From: Natrinema caseinilyticum
GTDB taxonomy: Archaea; Halobacteriota; Halobacteria; Halobacteriales; Natrialbaceae
Length of the DNA: 64,000 bases
Reading direction: 5' to 3'
NCBI RefSeq assembly: GCF_024227435.1
Contig: NZ_CP100445.1
Location: 3,407,369 to 3,471,368, forward strand
Positions 8,972 to 16,637 of this stretch are shown here, piece after piece. The notes beneath the pieces were generated by a model. It was not told the DNA's origin, made no database searches, and was given only the letters and a program-made list of their open reading frames with translations. Position 1 is the stretch's first letter, and every line of letters begins with the position of its first letter. The translations under genes were made by a program, and so were the position numbers.

Positions 8972-10087
8972 ATGAACGATTCCCGACTGGACCGCCGGTC
9001 TTTTCTCGCGGCTGCAAGCGCCGGTCTCGCCGGTGCGGTCGCCGGCTGTTCCGAACCCCGGTCCGATAGTTCGATCGAGGGCGATTCCTCGTACAACATC
9101 GATCGGGACAACCTCGCGAACGGATCGGCGTTCACCGATCTGTACGACGCCCTCATCGAATCGGTCACGCAAGTTCGCGTCTTCGGCCTCGAGAATCCGG
9201 ACACGGGCGCAGAAGGCCGCGGACAGGGCTCGGGCTTCCTCTACGATACGCGCCACGTCGTCACCAACGACCACGTCATCGCCAACGGCACGGCGGCAGA
9301 TCTCCAGTACATTACCGGCGACTGGACCAGCACCACGCTCGTCGGCCGCGACTATTACAGCGATCTGGCCGTCCTCGAGGTCGATCACGTCCCCGATTCG
9401 GCGACACCGCTGTCCCTCACCGACCGACGGCCCGTCGTGGGCCAACAAGTCGCCGCCATCGGAAACCCGTACGGACTCGAGGGGTCGATGTCCGCAGGGA
9501 TCGTAAGCGGCGTCGATCGGACGTTGGACCTTCCCCAGCGACAGTTTTCGTTTCCGAACGTCATCCAGACGGATGCCGCGGTCAATCCCGGCAACAGCGG
9601 CGGTCCGCTCGTGGGCCTCGATGGCGACGTCGTCGGCGTCATCAATTCGGGTGGCGGAGACAACATCGGGTTCGCGATATCCGCAGCGCTCGCCGAGCGG
9701 GTCGTTCCGTCGCTCATCGAATCGGGTTCCTACGACCACTCCTATCTGGGAATCGGACTGAGAACCGTCGACCGCTTGCTCGCCGAGGCGAACGGTCTCC
9801 CCGAAGCGACCGGGGTGATGGTCACGGCCGTCGTCGACGATTCGGCCGCAGAGGGCGTCCTCGAACCTGCCCCTCGGTCGGTTCGGCGCCGCGGCGAATC
9901 GATCCCCGTCGGGGGCGACGTCATCCTCGAACTGAACGGTCGTTCGATACCCGACCGACACGCGCTATCGACGTTTCTCGCACTCGAGACCAGTCCCGGA
10001 GACCGACTCACGGTTCGACTCCGGCGTGGCGGACGAACCGTCACCAGGGATTTGATTCTCGATGCGTGGCCGCTGATACGACGGTGA
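8972..10087 (+). CDS. HtrA/DegP-like serine protease, Tat lipoprotein
   Basis: Trypsin-fold (S1C) protease on the outer face of the membrane, about 371 aa. The N-terminus LDRRSFLAAASAG is a Tat signal followed by lipobox AGC, so the mature protein is lipid-anchored. The catalytic triad is visible: His in TNDHVI (about 101), Asp in SDLAVLE (about 131), Ser in GNSGGPL (about 209). A C-terminal PDZ domain (about 265-365) includes GGDVILELNG. The ATG at 8972 is preferred over 8897 because the Tat motif follows directly. Likely role: extracytoplasmic protein quality control. Confidence 0.94.
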   Translation: MNDSRLDRRSFLAAASAGLAGAVAGCSEPRSDSSIEGDSSYNIDRDNLANGSAFTDLYDALIESVTQVRVFGLENPDTGAEGRGQGSGFLYDTRHVVTNDHVIANGTAADLQYITGDWTSTTLVGRDYYSDLAVLEVDHVPDSATPLSLTDRRPVVGQQVAAIGNPYGLEGSMSAGIVSGVDRTLDLPQRQFSFPNVIQTDAAVNPGNSGGPLVGLDGDVVGVINSGGGDNIGFAISAALAERVVPSLIESGSYDHSYLGIGLRTVDRLLAEANGLPEATGVMVTAVVDDSAAEGVLEPAPRSVRRRGESIPVGGDVILELNGRSIPDRHALSTFLALETSPGDRLTVRLRRGGRTVTRDLILDAWPLIRR

Positions 10088-10385
10088 CCGGATGGCGGCG
10101 TCGGTTCGGGCCCTGTCTAACGAGTGTGAAATAAAGAAAAAGATTGGTGAAATAAGCGTAAATGAGTCGTTGTAGCTGCGGGGAACACCATTTTTTGGAA
10201 TCGATTACCATCATAGCGGGTTCGTACACGTCAGGTCGTATAACGGTCTTTTTCGAGAGATTGAAACGTTTGAATCGTGTGGTTGATGCTCGCTATCGTC
10301 GGTATTCCTCACATTAGATACTCGATAACAATAGTATCAGATCCGGTAGCACTACCTGGCGCGAGTATCCGCCGCCTGACAACGT
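10088..10385. other. AT-richer intergenic region
   Basis: Just under 300 bases, lower in GC than the flanks, with A/T-rich runs (10120-10150, 10185-10200) and no convincing ORF. The minus-strand frame 10041-10229 has no recognisable content. It probably holds the HtrA terminator and the promoter of the next small gene. Confidence 0.4.
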
Positions 10386-10577
10386 ATGACCGACGCTGAC
10401 GTTCACCCATCAGACACCGAGGAACCGACACTCGAGTTCGATCACGTCACGGTTGAAAACGATCACGCACCGGACGAGTGTGCCATCTTCCCGCGCGATG
10501 CCAGCGAGGACGTCCTGATGACCGCCTGGATTTCGGCACACGACGACTCGTTTGTCGACCTCGAATCGATTCGGTAG
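10386..10577 (+). CDS. Small acidic haloarchaeal protein (DUF7511-like)
   Basis: 63 aa, acidic, no membrane segment. The core NDHAPDECAIFPRDASEDV followed by LMTAWISA and ending SFVDLESIR matches a small haloarchaeal family that I recall as DUF7511; the number is from memory and unverified. The gene ends 7 nt before the next ATG, suggesting co-transcription with the small membrane protein. Function unknown. Confidence 0.75.
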   Translation: MTDADVHPSDTEEPTLEFDHVTVENDHAPDECAIFPRDASEDVLMTAWISAHDDSFVDLESIR

Positions 10578-10584
10578 CCCTTCA

Positions 10585-10770
10585 ATGCACTTGAGCCACT
10601 CCGTCACCGCCGTCGGCTTCTGGCTCGGCACCATCCTGCCAGTCGTCTATCTGCCCGTCGTCATTTCAGGTATCGATTCGATAAGTCGCCTGTCCCTCTT
10701 CGTCGGGCTCCTGACGGTCCACGCCCTCGCCCTCGTCGTAGGTCACGACTACGCTGGATCGCGAACGTAG
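10585..10770 (+). CDS. Two-TM small membrane protein
   Basis: 61 aa starting MHLSHSVTAVGFW, with two hydrophobic helices (about 8-28 and 35-54) and a short polar tail. It starts 7 nt after the upstream small gene. The longer frame from 10552 overlaps that gene and is less likely. No known function. Confidence 0.65.
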   Translation: MHLSHSVTAVGFWLGTILPVVYLPVVISGIDSISRLSLFVGLLTVHALALVVGHDYAGSRT

Positions 10771-10983
10771 TGACCGCCCGGTTCGCGTTCCCTCGACGGT
10801 CTCGAGTCGATAACGCGGCTCGGCGCGGATACCCGCCGTCCAGGAAACTCCGGCCACACAGCCGCGCTCGATCCGCGCGGAGACGCTGACAGGGCCGACC
10901 CCGTCTCGGTCTCCCATCGTCGGTCGGGTTCGATACACGACGACAGATAAAGAAATATATGCTGGTTCGTTGGTCGTCCTCCT

Positions 10984-11142
10984 ATGCGCACTCGCTGTCC
11001 ACTCTGTCGGCGGTCCATCACGAGCGACGCACAGCGCTGGTGTCGTTGCGGCAAAGCGTTCGGCACCCACTGTTACGGGGATCACAGCAACTGGTGTGCC
11101 GTGAGCGGCGCCGACGCCTGGATCGGGGCGCTCGAGCGCTAG
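10984..11142 (+). CDS. Small zinc-finger protein (52 aa)
   Basis: Reads MRTRCPLCRRSITSD then WCRCGKAFGTHCYGDHSNWC, ending GALER. Cysteine pairs CPLC and CRC with later Cys/His residues suggest a treble-clef or zinc-ribbon fold. Its stop codon overlaps the stop of the convergent zinc-finger gene on the minus strand by 4 bp (11139-11142). Such CPxC microproteins are common in haloarchaea and mostly uncharacterised. A TATA-like AAAGAAATATAT lies at about 10950, about 30 nt upstream. Confidence 0.72.
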   Translation: MRTRCPLCRRSITSDAQRWCRCGKAFGTHCYGDHSNWCAVSGADAWIGALER

Positions 11143-11324
11143 TCGAGCGAAACCGACCAGACCTGCGCTTGCGGCGTGCCGCACTCGTCACAGACGACGG
11201 CCCTGTTGTCCTTGTAGCGGCCGCGTTCGAGTACGCCCTCGTCACAGGACGGGCACGGCCGCCCATCGAGAATCGCGAGCAATCGTCTCTTTCCGCGGGC
11301 GTGCGTAGACTCCGATTTCGCCAT
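11139..11324 (-). CDS. Small zinc-finger protein, HVO_A0556-like
   Basis: 61 aa, MAKSESTHARGKRRLLAIL followed by CPSC and CDEC pairs spaced by about 22 residues, a classic two-CxxC zinc ribbon. The sequence is close to what I recall of the HVO_A0556 zinc-finger family (from memory). The ATG at 11324 is used; the frame extends to 11402 but the extra residues do not fit the family. It converges on, and overlaps by 4 bp, the 10984-11142 gene. Confidence 0.8.
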   Translation of the reverse strand: MAKSESTHARGKRRLLAILDGRPCPSCDEGVLERGRYKDNRAVVCDECGTPQAQVWSVSLD

Positions 11325-11432
11325 ATAGTCACACCATACCGGTGATACTGGAAACTGTTGGCCATGCCTATGCAGTGTGTGCGGTGTCTCGAGTCGAAGC
11401 ACCTATGCCCGCCTCCGGAGAATGGCCGCAGG

Positions 11433-11996
11433 ATGTGGCCCTGGGGACACCTCGCCGTCGCCTACCTGTCGTATTCCGTCGCCGTCCGCCGTCAGTTCGA
11501 CCGACCACCGCGAGCCGCCCCGGCGATGGCGCTCGTGGTCGGTTCGCAGACGCCCGACCTGATCGACAAACCCCTCGCGTGGAACGTCGGGGTGTTGCCC
11601 GGCGGCCGAACGCTCGCACACTCCCTCTTCGTCGCCGCGCTCCTCGTGCCGACCGTCCTCGTTGCCGCAGACCGACTCGACGGCCGCACGGTCGGGGTCG
11701 GCTTCCTCGTCGGCTACTGCTCGCATCTGCTCGCGGACATTCCGCCGACCGTTTTCACGGGCAACGTCGCCGGTGGCGCCTACCTTCTGTGGCCGATTCT
11801 CGAGCAACCGCCCGAAGACCCCGTCGCCGGTATTCTCGACGCGATACTCCACTATTACGAACTGGGTGCCTACGAATGGGTCCAGTTCGGCCTCTTCGCC
11901 GCTGCAGTTTTCGTCTGGTATCTGGACGGAATGCCCGGTCTCGGCGTCGTCCGAACGACGCTCGAACGGCGACTCGGCGTCGGCTCGCGGTCGTAA
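11433..11996 (+). CDS. Membrane-bound metal-dependent hydrolase (DUF457/YdjM-like)
   Basis: 187 aa multi-helix membrane protein. The N-terminus MWPWGHLAVAYL has a conserved His, GSQTPDLIDKP and GRTLAHSLF supply the Asp and His typical of the DUF457/YdjM fold, and YCSHLLADIPP gives a second His-Asp set. These form the putative metal site of the family, whose substrate is unknown. The ATG at 11433 is chosen because the family begins at MxxxGH. Confidence 0.82.
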   Translation: MWPWGHLAVAYLSYSVAVRRQFDRPPRAAPAMALVVGSQTPDLIDKPLAWNVGVLPGGRTLAHSLFVAALLVPTVLVAADRLDGRTVGVGFLVGYCSHLLADIPPTVFTGNVAGGAYLLWPILEQPPEDPVAGILDAILHYYELGAYEWVQFGLFAAAVFVWYLDGMPGLGVVRTTLERRLGVGSRS

Positions 11997-12098
11997 CGCG
12001 TCCCGGCTGATTCGCGAGTCGACTCGTGGACGCACGGCGTCGCCCCGAACGCGGCGCCGAACCGGTGGGGCTATCCCGGCGGCCGGCTTCGTCCCGGC

Positions 12099-12701
12099 AT
12101 GCGCCAGTTCGTCCTCATCGGTCACGACGTCCCGACGACGCCCGATTTCTCGCTCGACGACCTTGCCGGCGGAGCCGGCCGCCTCGATGCGCTCTGTCGG
12201 TCGATCACGTCTGCATTCGTCACGTCCCACGGTATCCGCGAGTCCGTTCGCGTCCACCTCGTCGCTCGGGACCGGCTGACGATATCCTTCGACGGACGCG
12301 ACCTCCGCCGACTCAACCCCGACGAGCGAAGCACTGCCGCGCTCGTCCGGACGGCCCTCGAACACCGCGACGAAGCCATCGGCGCCCTTCCCGCGGACCC
12401 CAGCCCCGGCATCGAACTGTACCGGCGCGGCTTCGCGGGGACGCTCGAGGAAATCGCCGCCGACGGCCCCATCGTCCACCTCCACGAGGACGGCGATGCG
12501 GTGGTCGACGTCGACGCCGACGCGCTCGCGGATGCGATTTTCGTCCTGTCGGACCATCGCGACTTCACCGACGCGGAAGCGGCACTGCTCGAGGACGCCG
12601 CCGACTATCGGCTCCGGCTCGGTCCCGAGCGGCTCCACGCCGACCAGGCCATCACCGTCGCCCACCACTACCTCGATACGGAGGGCTACGAGCGGTTTTG
12701 A
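12099..12701 (+). CDS. trmY: tRNA (pseudouridine54-N1)-methyltransferase TrmY
   Basis: SPOUT-class methyltransferase converting pseudouridine 54 to m1-pseudouridine with S-adenosylmethionine. About 200 aa. MRQFVLIGHDVPTTPDFSLDDL is the family N-terminus, and the C-terminal LSDHRDFTDAE and GPERLHADQAITVAHHYLD lie in the SPOUT knot region. It works directly after Pus10 (encoded at 7428-8777). Confidence 0.95.
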   Translation: MRQFVLIGHDVPTTPDFSLDDLAGGAGRLDALCRSITSAFVTSHGIRESVRVHLVARDRLTISFDGRDLRRLNPDERSTAALVRTALEHRDEAIGALPADPSPGIELYRRGFAGTLEEIAADGPIVHLHEDGDAVVDVDADALADAIFVLSDHRDFTDAEAALLEDAADYRLRLGPERLHADQAITVAHHYLDTEGYERF

Positions 12702-12801
12702 GGCGCGAACGGGTCCGGATCCGGCGCACCGAATCGCCCGCCGGCGCTCGGACGGCGGCTTTCGGAAGCGTTAAACGAACAGATGCGTACACTACGAATG
12801 C

Positions 12802-12874
12802 GGGCCGGTGGGGTAGCTTGGTATCCTTCGGCCTTCGGGTGGCCGTAACCGCAGTTCGAATCTGCGCCGGCCCA
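12802..12874 (+). tRNA. tRNA-Pro (anticodon CGG)
   Basis: 73-nt cloverleaf. Acceptor GGGCCGG pairs with CCGGCCC, with discriminator A at 12874 and no encoded CCA. D-arm with AGCTTGGTA loop; anticodon stem CGGCC/GGCCG with loop TTCGGGT, giving anticodon CGG (proline, codon CCG); T-arm CGCAG-TTCGAAT-CTGCG. No intron. The accessory island begins at its 3' end, the usual target of archaeal tyrosine integrases. Confidence 0.96.
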
Positions 12875-13061
12875 CTTTACCTCACACCGTTTCTGGAGTC
12901 GAACCAAATCGCCATATAACCCCGGGTTCAGGGGGTCTAGTTACCACTTCCGCGGTGAGAGTTCAATTGCACTGCAATGGGGCGTTCGGGCCGTCATGCG
13001 ATTTGGCTCGAAGCTACCAGGACGAAAGTGTTGCCATCCACCAGTGGCGCGGGCGCGCGTT

Positions 13062-13163
13062 TCACCCGCCCCAGTCGCACGCGCGGCACTCCCGCCGCGG
13101 GAGCCCGCCGCGAGAAGTCGTCGTCTCGATGCGGCCGCCACAGTCAGGACAGTACCGCATCAT
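13062..13163 (-). CDS. 33-aa zinc-ribbon microprotein
   Basis: Starts ATGATG and reads MMRYCPDCGGRIETTT with a later CRAC and WGG at the end, a two-CxxC zinc ribbon. Its ATG overlaps the stop codon of the upstream winged-helix gene (ATGA overlap at 13160-13163), which supports a real, translationally coupled gene. Function unknown; small zinc ribbons are common at the end of plasmid/virus operons. The 13,000-12,880 stretch beyond it, towards the tRNA, has only very short frames. Confidence 0.6.
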   Translation of the reverse strand: MMRYCPDCGGRIETTTSRGGLPRRECRACDWGG

Positions 13164-13526
13164 CGTTTCTTCGCCTCCTCGACGTACCGCGCGAGTTCTT
13201 GTTGGCCGACAATCTCACCGCGATTGCCCTCGCTGGAGGTGTAGCGCTCCAGCGCGTCCCACGCACGCCGAGTGGTTTCCCATTCGCCGTTCTCGCGCTG
13301 CTCAATCAGCCCACGGTTTCGCATGGTGCACAGGACCGAGCGCGACAGCGAGCAGTCGCCCCACCGCCACGTCGCACCGGGTGCCGGCAGATGCTCGTCG
13401 AGCGTCTTCCGGTTCGCCCGCATCCAGCACGCGTTCGCATGGGGTGAGCTTCTGACTGCCGTGGATGGCCGTCGACGACGGCCCGACACCACCAGCGCCA
13501 CCACCGGCAGGCTGCTGCGTACTCAT
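13160..13526 (-). pseudogene. Winged-helix DNA-binding protein, frameshifted
   Basis: The 3' part (13160-13423) reads MRANRKTLDEHLPAPGATW, then LSRSVLCTMRNRGLIEQRE and AWDALERYTSSEGNRGEI, a winged-helix with beta-hairpin. The natural N-terminus MSTQQPAGGGAGGVGPS followed by KLTPCERVLDA lies in another frame starting at ATG 13526, which overlaps the helicase stop by 4 bp. Joining the two needs a one-base shift around 13420-13430. Either the gene is frameshifted or translation restarts at ATG 13423. The tight overlaps on both sides suggest a former operon helicase-wHTH-zinc ribbon. Confidence 0.6.
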
Positions 13527-15003
13527 TCGCTCTCACCCCCAGGCTTCGATGCCTTCGCCGGGCACGTGTAGCGCGTCACCACCAGCGTCCTCGACCACTT
13601 CGCGCGCGCGACGAGTTCGTCGATCGCGCGCTCGACGGCGTCCGGGTCGACCGGGCCGCACAGCCGACCGCTGACCGCAGCGCGGCTGATTTGGCCGCTT
13701 GCCGTCTTCCGCGCGCCGACGCATTTCTTTCTCGACACGGTCGATCGTGCGGCTGTCCGGCACGTCCTCGCCGTCACTCGTGGTGGTGTCGCTGTCGACG
13801 TCCTCGCCGTCACCACCAGCGTCGGGGTCGTCGTCTCCGTCGTCATCGTCGTCGCTGTCCGTGTCAAGCGGGGTACTGACGGTGTCCTGGCTGACGTGTT
13901 CGATTTCCGTGCCGGTCGTGATGAGCAGGGTCTCAAACCCGTTTTCGTCTCGCACCACCTTGCAGTCTCGCAGGATGTAGGTCTCGCCAGCTTCGAGCAC
14001 CGGGGAGTGGGCACGTGCGTGGTATTCTACACCCGCACCACCGTCGTCGATTTCCCCCTCTTCGGCGAGCCAGGGGCGGGCGTCCTCGCCGGCTGCCGAG
14101 TACGTGACCGGCGCGACCACGTCGACGACCGTTCCCGGTTCGATCGCGTCCGGCGGGGTGAGACCGCCGACAACGGTCTCTTCGTCGCTACTGCTGTTGG
14201 CGTCGGCTTCCTCGTCGCCGGCGAGACCGTACCGCGCGGCGACGTTGTCGGGCAGGTGGCGCTCGGCGCCGTCGACCCACTGCACACCCTTCCACGCAGG
14301 CTTCGGGCTGTCCTCGTCGTGGTGGCGGCGAGACTGACCGGTCTCGGCGGCTGCGAGCGGCCCGCGCGTCATCTCCCTTGAGAAGTCCGACTTTGACAGC
14401 TGCTTCACCGATGCCATCTCGTCTGCGACCGACAGGTACGCCATGTGCGCATGTTCTTTGACGATGATGTCGTCGCTCGCGCCCGTGTGCTCGATGAGAC
14501 CGCCGACACGCTGCACCGGGTCGCTGAGGCTCTCGTAAGCCTCCATCCGCTCTTCTTTGCTCTCGGGGATGCTCGTCTCACCGTTTTCGAGGAGGCGCTG
14601 CGCACCCTCGATCGCGAGCGCGAGCAGACGCTCTTGCTCTTCGTCGGTCGTGAGCTTGGCCTTGAGGTTGCGGTCCTTGTCGGGCAGCTCAGGGTCCTCG
14701 TCGCTGTGCTTGTTGGTGAAGGGCACGTGGTACAGCCGTTCCGCGACGGCAGGCCCCTTGTCGCCGAGCGTCGGTGGGTCGTTCGAGCTGAAGATGAGGG
14801 TCACGCGGTTGCGGAAATTGAACGCGTCAACCCCCTTGGGCTCCGCAGCAACCTGGTCGTCCCCGGTCAACTTCTTGAACGTCGACATCTCGTTGATGCG
14901 CTTGCCTGACAGGTCGCTCCCGATGTTCGCCATCGAGTCGACGAGGCTGTACGTCGCGTACGGGTTGGTCGCTAGGCGCTGGAGCTCTCGGTGCGACGTC
15001 TTC
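13523..15003 (-). pseudogene. C-terminal half of a P4/D5-type primase-helicase, 5' truncated and frameshifted
   Basis: Recognisable SF3-helicase C-terminal core: SHRELQRLATNPYATY, then SLVDSMANIGSDLSGKRI, STFKKLTGDDQVAAEPKG, and RVTLIFSSNDPPT (sensor-like Asn). The Walker A and B motifs and the whole primase domain are missing: the homologous frame begins at about 15,003, just after an in-frame TGA. The main frame then runs to about 13,700, where the sense reading moves to another frame (ASGQISRAAVSGRL to KPGGESE, ending 13523). A one-base indel therefore also hits the 3' end. Replication gene of a plasmid or virus, now non-functional. Confidence 0.75.
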
Positions 15004-16599
15004 CCAGCTGTCAGTCACGTCCCCATCTTCATCCAGTTCTTTGAGAGCGTCAGCCAGTTCTTTTTCAGCTACTCCTCCCCAGTCGAAGAGAGTCTCAACT
15101 TCGTGGAATTTGTCTTTCAGAGGCTTGTACCGATCCTGAATGAAGTGTTTCTCATCGCGGCTGAGTTCAGGAGCTACGACGTTAATCGGGATAACCCAAA
15201 GCAGTTCTTCTACGTCGACCTCATGACGAATGTCTGCTGCGACCAAGTCTGCTACTACTGCTTCCCTACCGACAGTCAGTATTTCCATTGCTTCGAAGTT
15301 CTTCTCAATCTTGCCCTCGTATCAGTCGCTTGATTCCTCAATCACAGTCTCCTTCTTGGGGAATGCCTCGTATGAGGGGGCTTCAAAGGGCATTACTGCA
15401 ACAAACGAACCGTCCTCCCACTCGTCTTGTGGCGGCAGTAACGGTTTGATTTCCTCTTCCAGAAAATCAGCAGCAGACTCGTACGTTTGGTTGGCATAGG
15501 TTGCCCTCATGCTCAGAAACTTCGGACTCGGATACCCCTCTCCGGCGACCGACCTCCCCTTCCAACGAATTGTCAGGGGGAAGTTGCTCTCGAATTCATC
15601 TACAACACCATGCTTGTCCTCGGCCGTCATCAATTTCATCGAGAGTACAAGATAGCTACTGTATCGGTCATTTGCCTCTCTCAGTTCCTGCTTTACCTTA
15701 TCCACTTTCTCTTGGATCACATCTTGGGTCAGGCTCCCGATGTCGACTCGGCCAAGCCGGATTAGGTCTGCGAGAGTATCTCGGAACTCGCGGGCCTGTG
15801 CCTCATTGCTAGTCAGATACTGGTAGATCGTCCGATCAGTGTATTTTCTCATAAACTCCCGAACGAGAGCGTCGTTAGGATCTCTAATCTGATCAAACAC
15901 CTCGCCTGGGTCATGTTCCTTCCAAGACTCCTGTCTGAACGATTGATAGACTGAAAGAATTATCTGGGCACGCTTGTCAAGAGGGCGGAAAGACACTCCT
16001 GAGAGAAGGGTGTCGATTTCAGCCTTGTACTTCGACTCAGTGGGAGTGCTCTCTGCTTCGTCGATCTCGTAACTCAGAATCGTAATGAGTCGCGCCTCAG
16101 TCCGATGGTGGTCTTCCTCTGGCAGGAGTTCTTCCGCTGCCTTCTGGTATACCGTTGTCTTCTCAACACTTTCTCTCTCCTCAATCACCGCATCTGCCAC
16201 GGCCTGTTTTTCTGTTGCTGCAGTTTCGGGGGTGTGAATCCCGACTTCGTTAGCCACCTCCAGGAATTCTTCGCAGAGATCGATTGCTGTATTGCGCTTT
16301 TCTTTCGCTTCTCGAGCCTTCTCAACGTGTTCGTAGCTGGCTTTTAGACTCGTGGAGAGGAGACTCAGAAGTGCTAGTCCGACCTGCCGACGGGCTTCAG
16401 GTGCCTTCGAGCGCCCCCATGGAAAGTACCGAAGATTCGTTTTCTTACTCCGCTAGTGCCACCAAAAAGACCGATAATAAGACATGCGCCCCCGAGAATC
16501 ATAAACGGTTGTCGAGGACTCAACTCAAGGAAAACCGTTGCACTCCAAACCATTAGCGCAAGCCCGTACCAGTAGAGGTTATCGTTTTTTCTTTTTCAT
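15004..16599 (-). pseudogene. Two-TM protein with a large soluble domain, broken by two frameshifts, a TGA and 3' truncation
   Basis: Reconstructed as one gene downstream of the JAB-E1 gene. ATG 16599 is followed by an A6 run; with five A's it reads MKKKNDNLYWYG and continues into two TM helices (VWSATVFLEL and FMILGGACLIIGLFGG). A second, compensating shift near 16,430 leads into PWGRSKAPEARRQ and a helical soluble domain that is open to TGA 15324-15322. The same frame continues past that TGA as YEGKIEKNFEAMEILTVG and runs to DSWEDV at about 15,004. There it runs out of frame into the helicase fragment. Open pieces: 15322-16257 (GTG) and 14827-15288. No family recognised. Lower GC than its neighbours. 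A possible effector or partner of the ubiquitin-like operon, by position only. Confidence 0.6.
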
Positions 16600-16637
16600 T
16601 GAAACAGCCCTTTTGATGGCGTATTTGAGTATCCCTT

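Noticed and set aside
15322-15324. TGA read as selenocysteine
   Set aside because: No SECIS-like structure noted, the gene has frameshifts too, and TGG-to-TGA decay is simpler.
16580-16599. A AAA AAC as a programmed -1 frameshift site
   Set aside because: The sense frame after the A run is +1 relative to the ATG frame, not -1, so the classic slippery mechanism does not fit.
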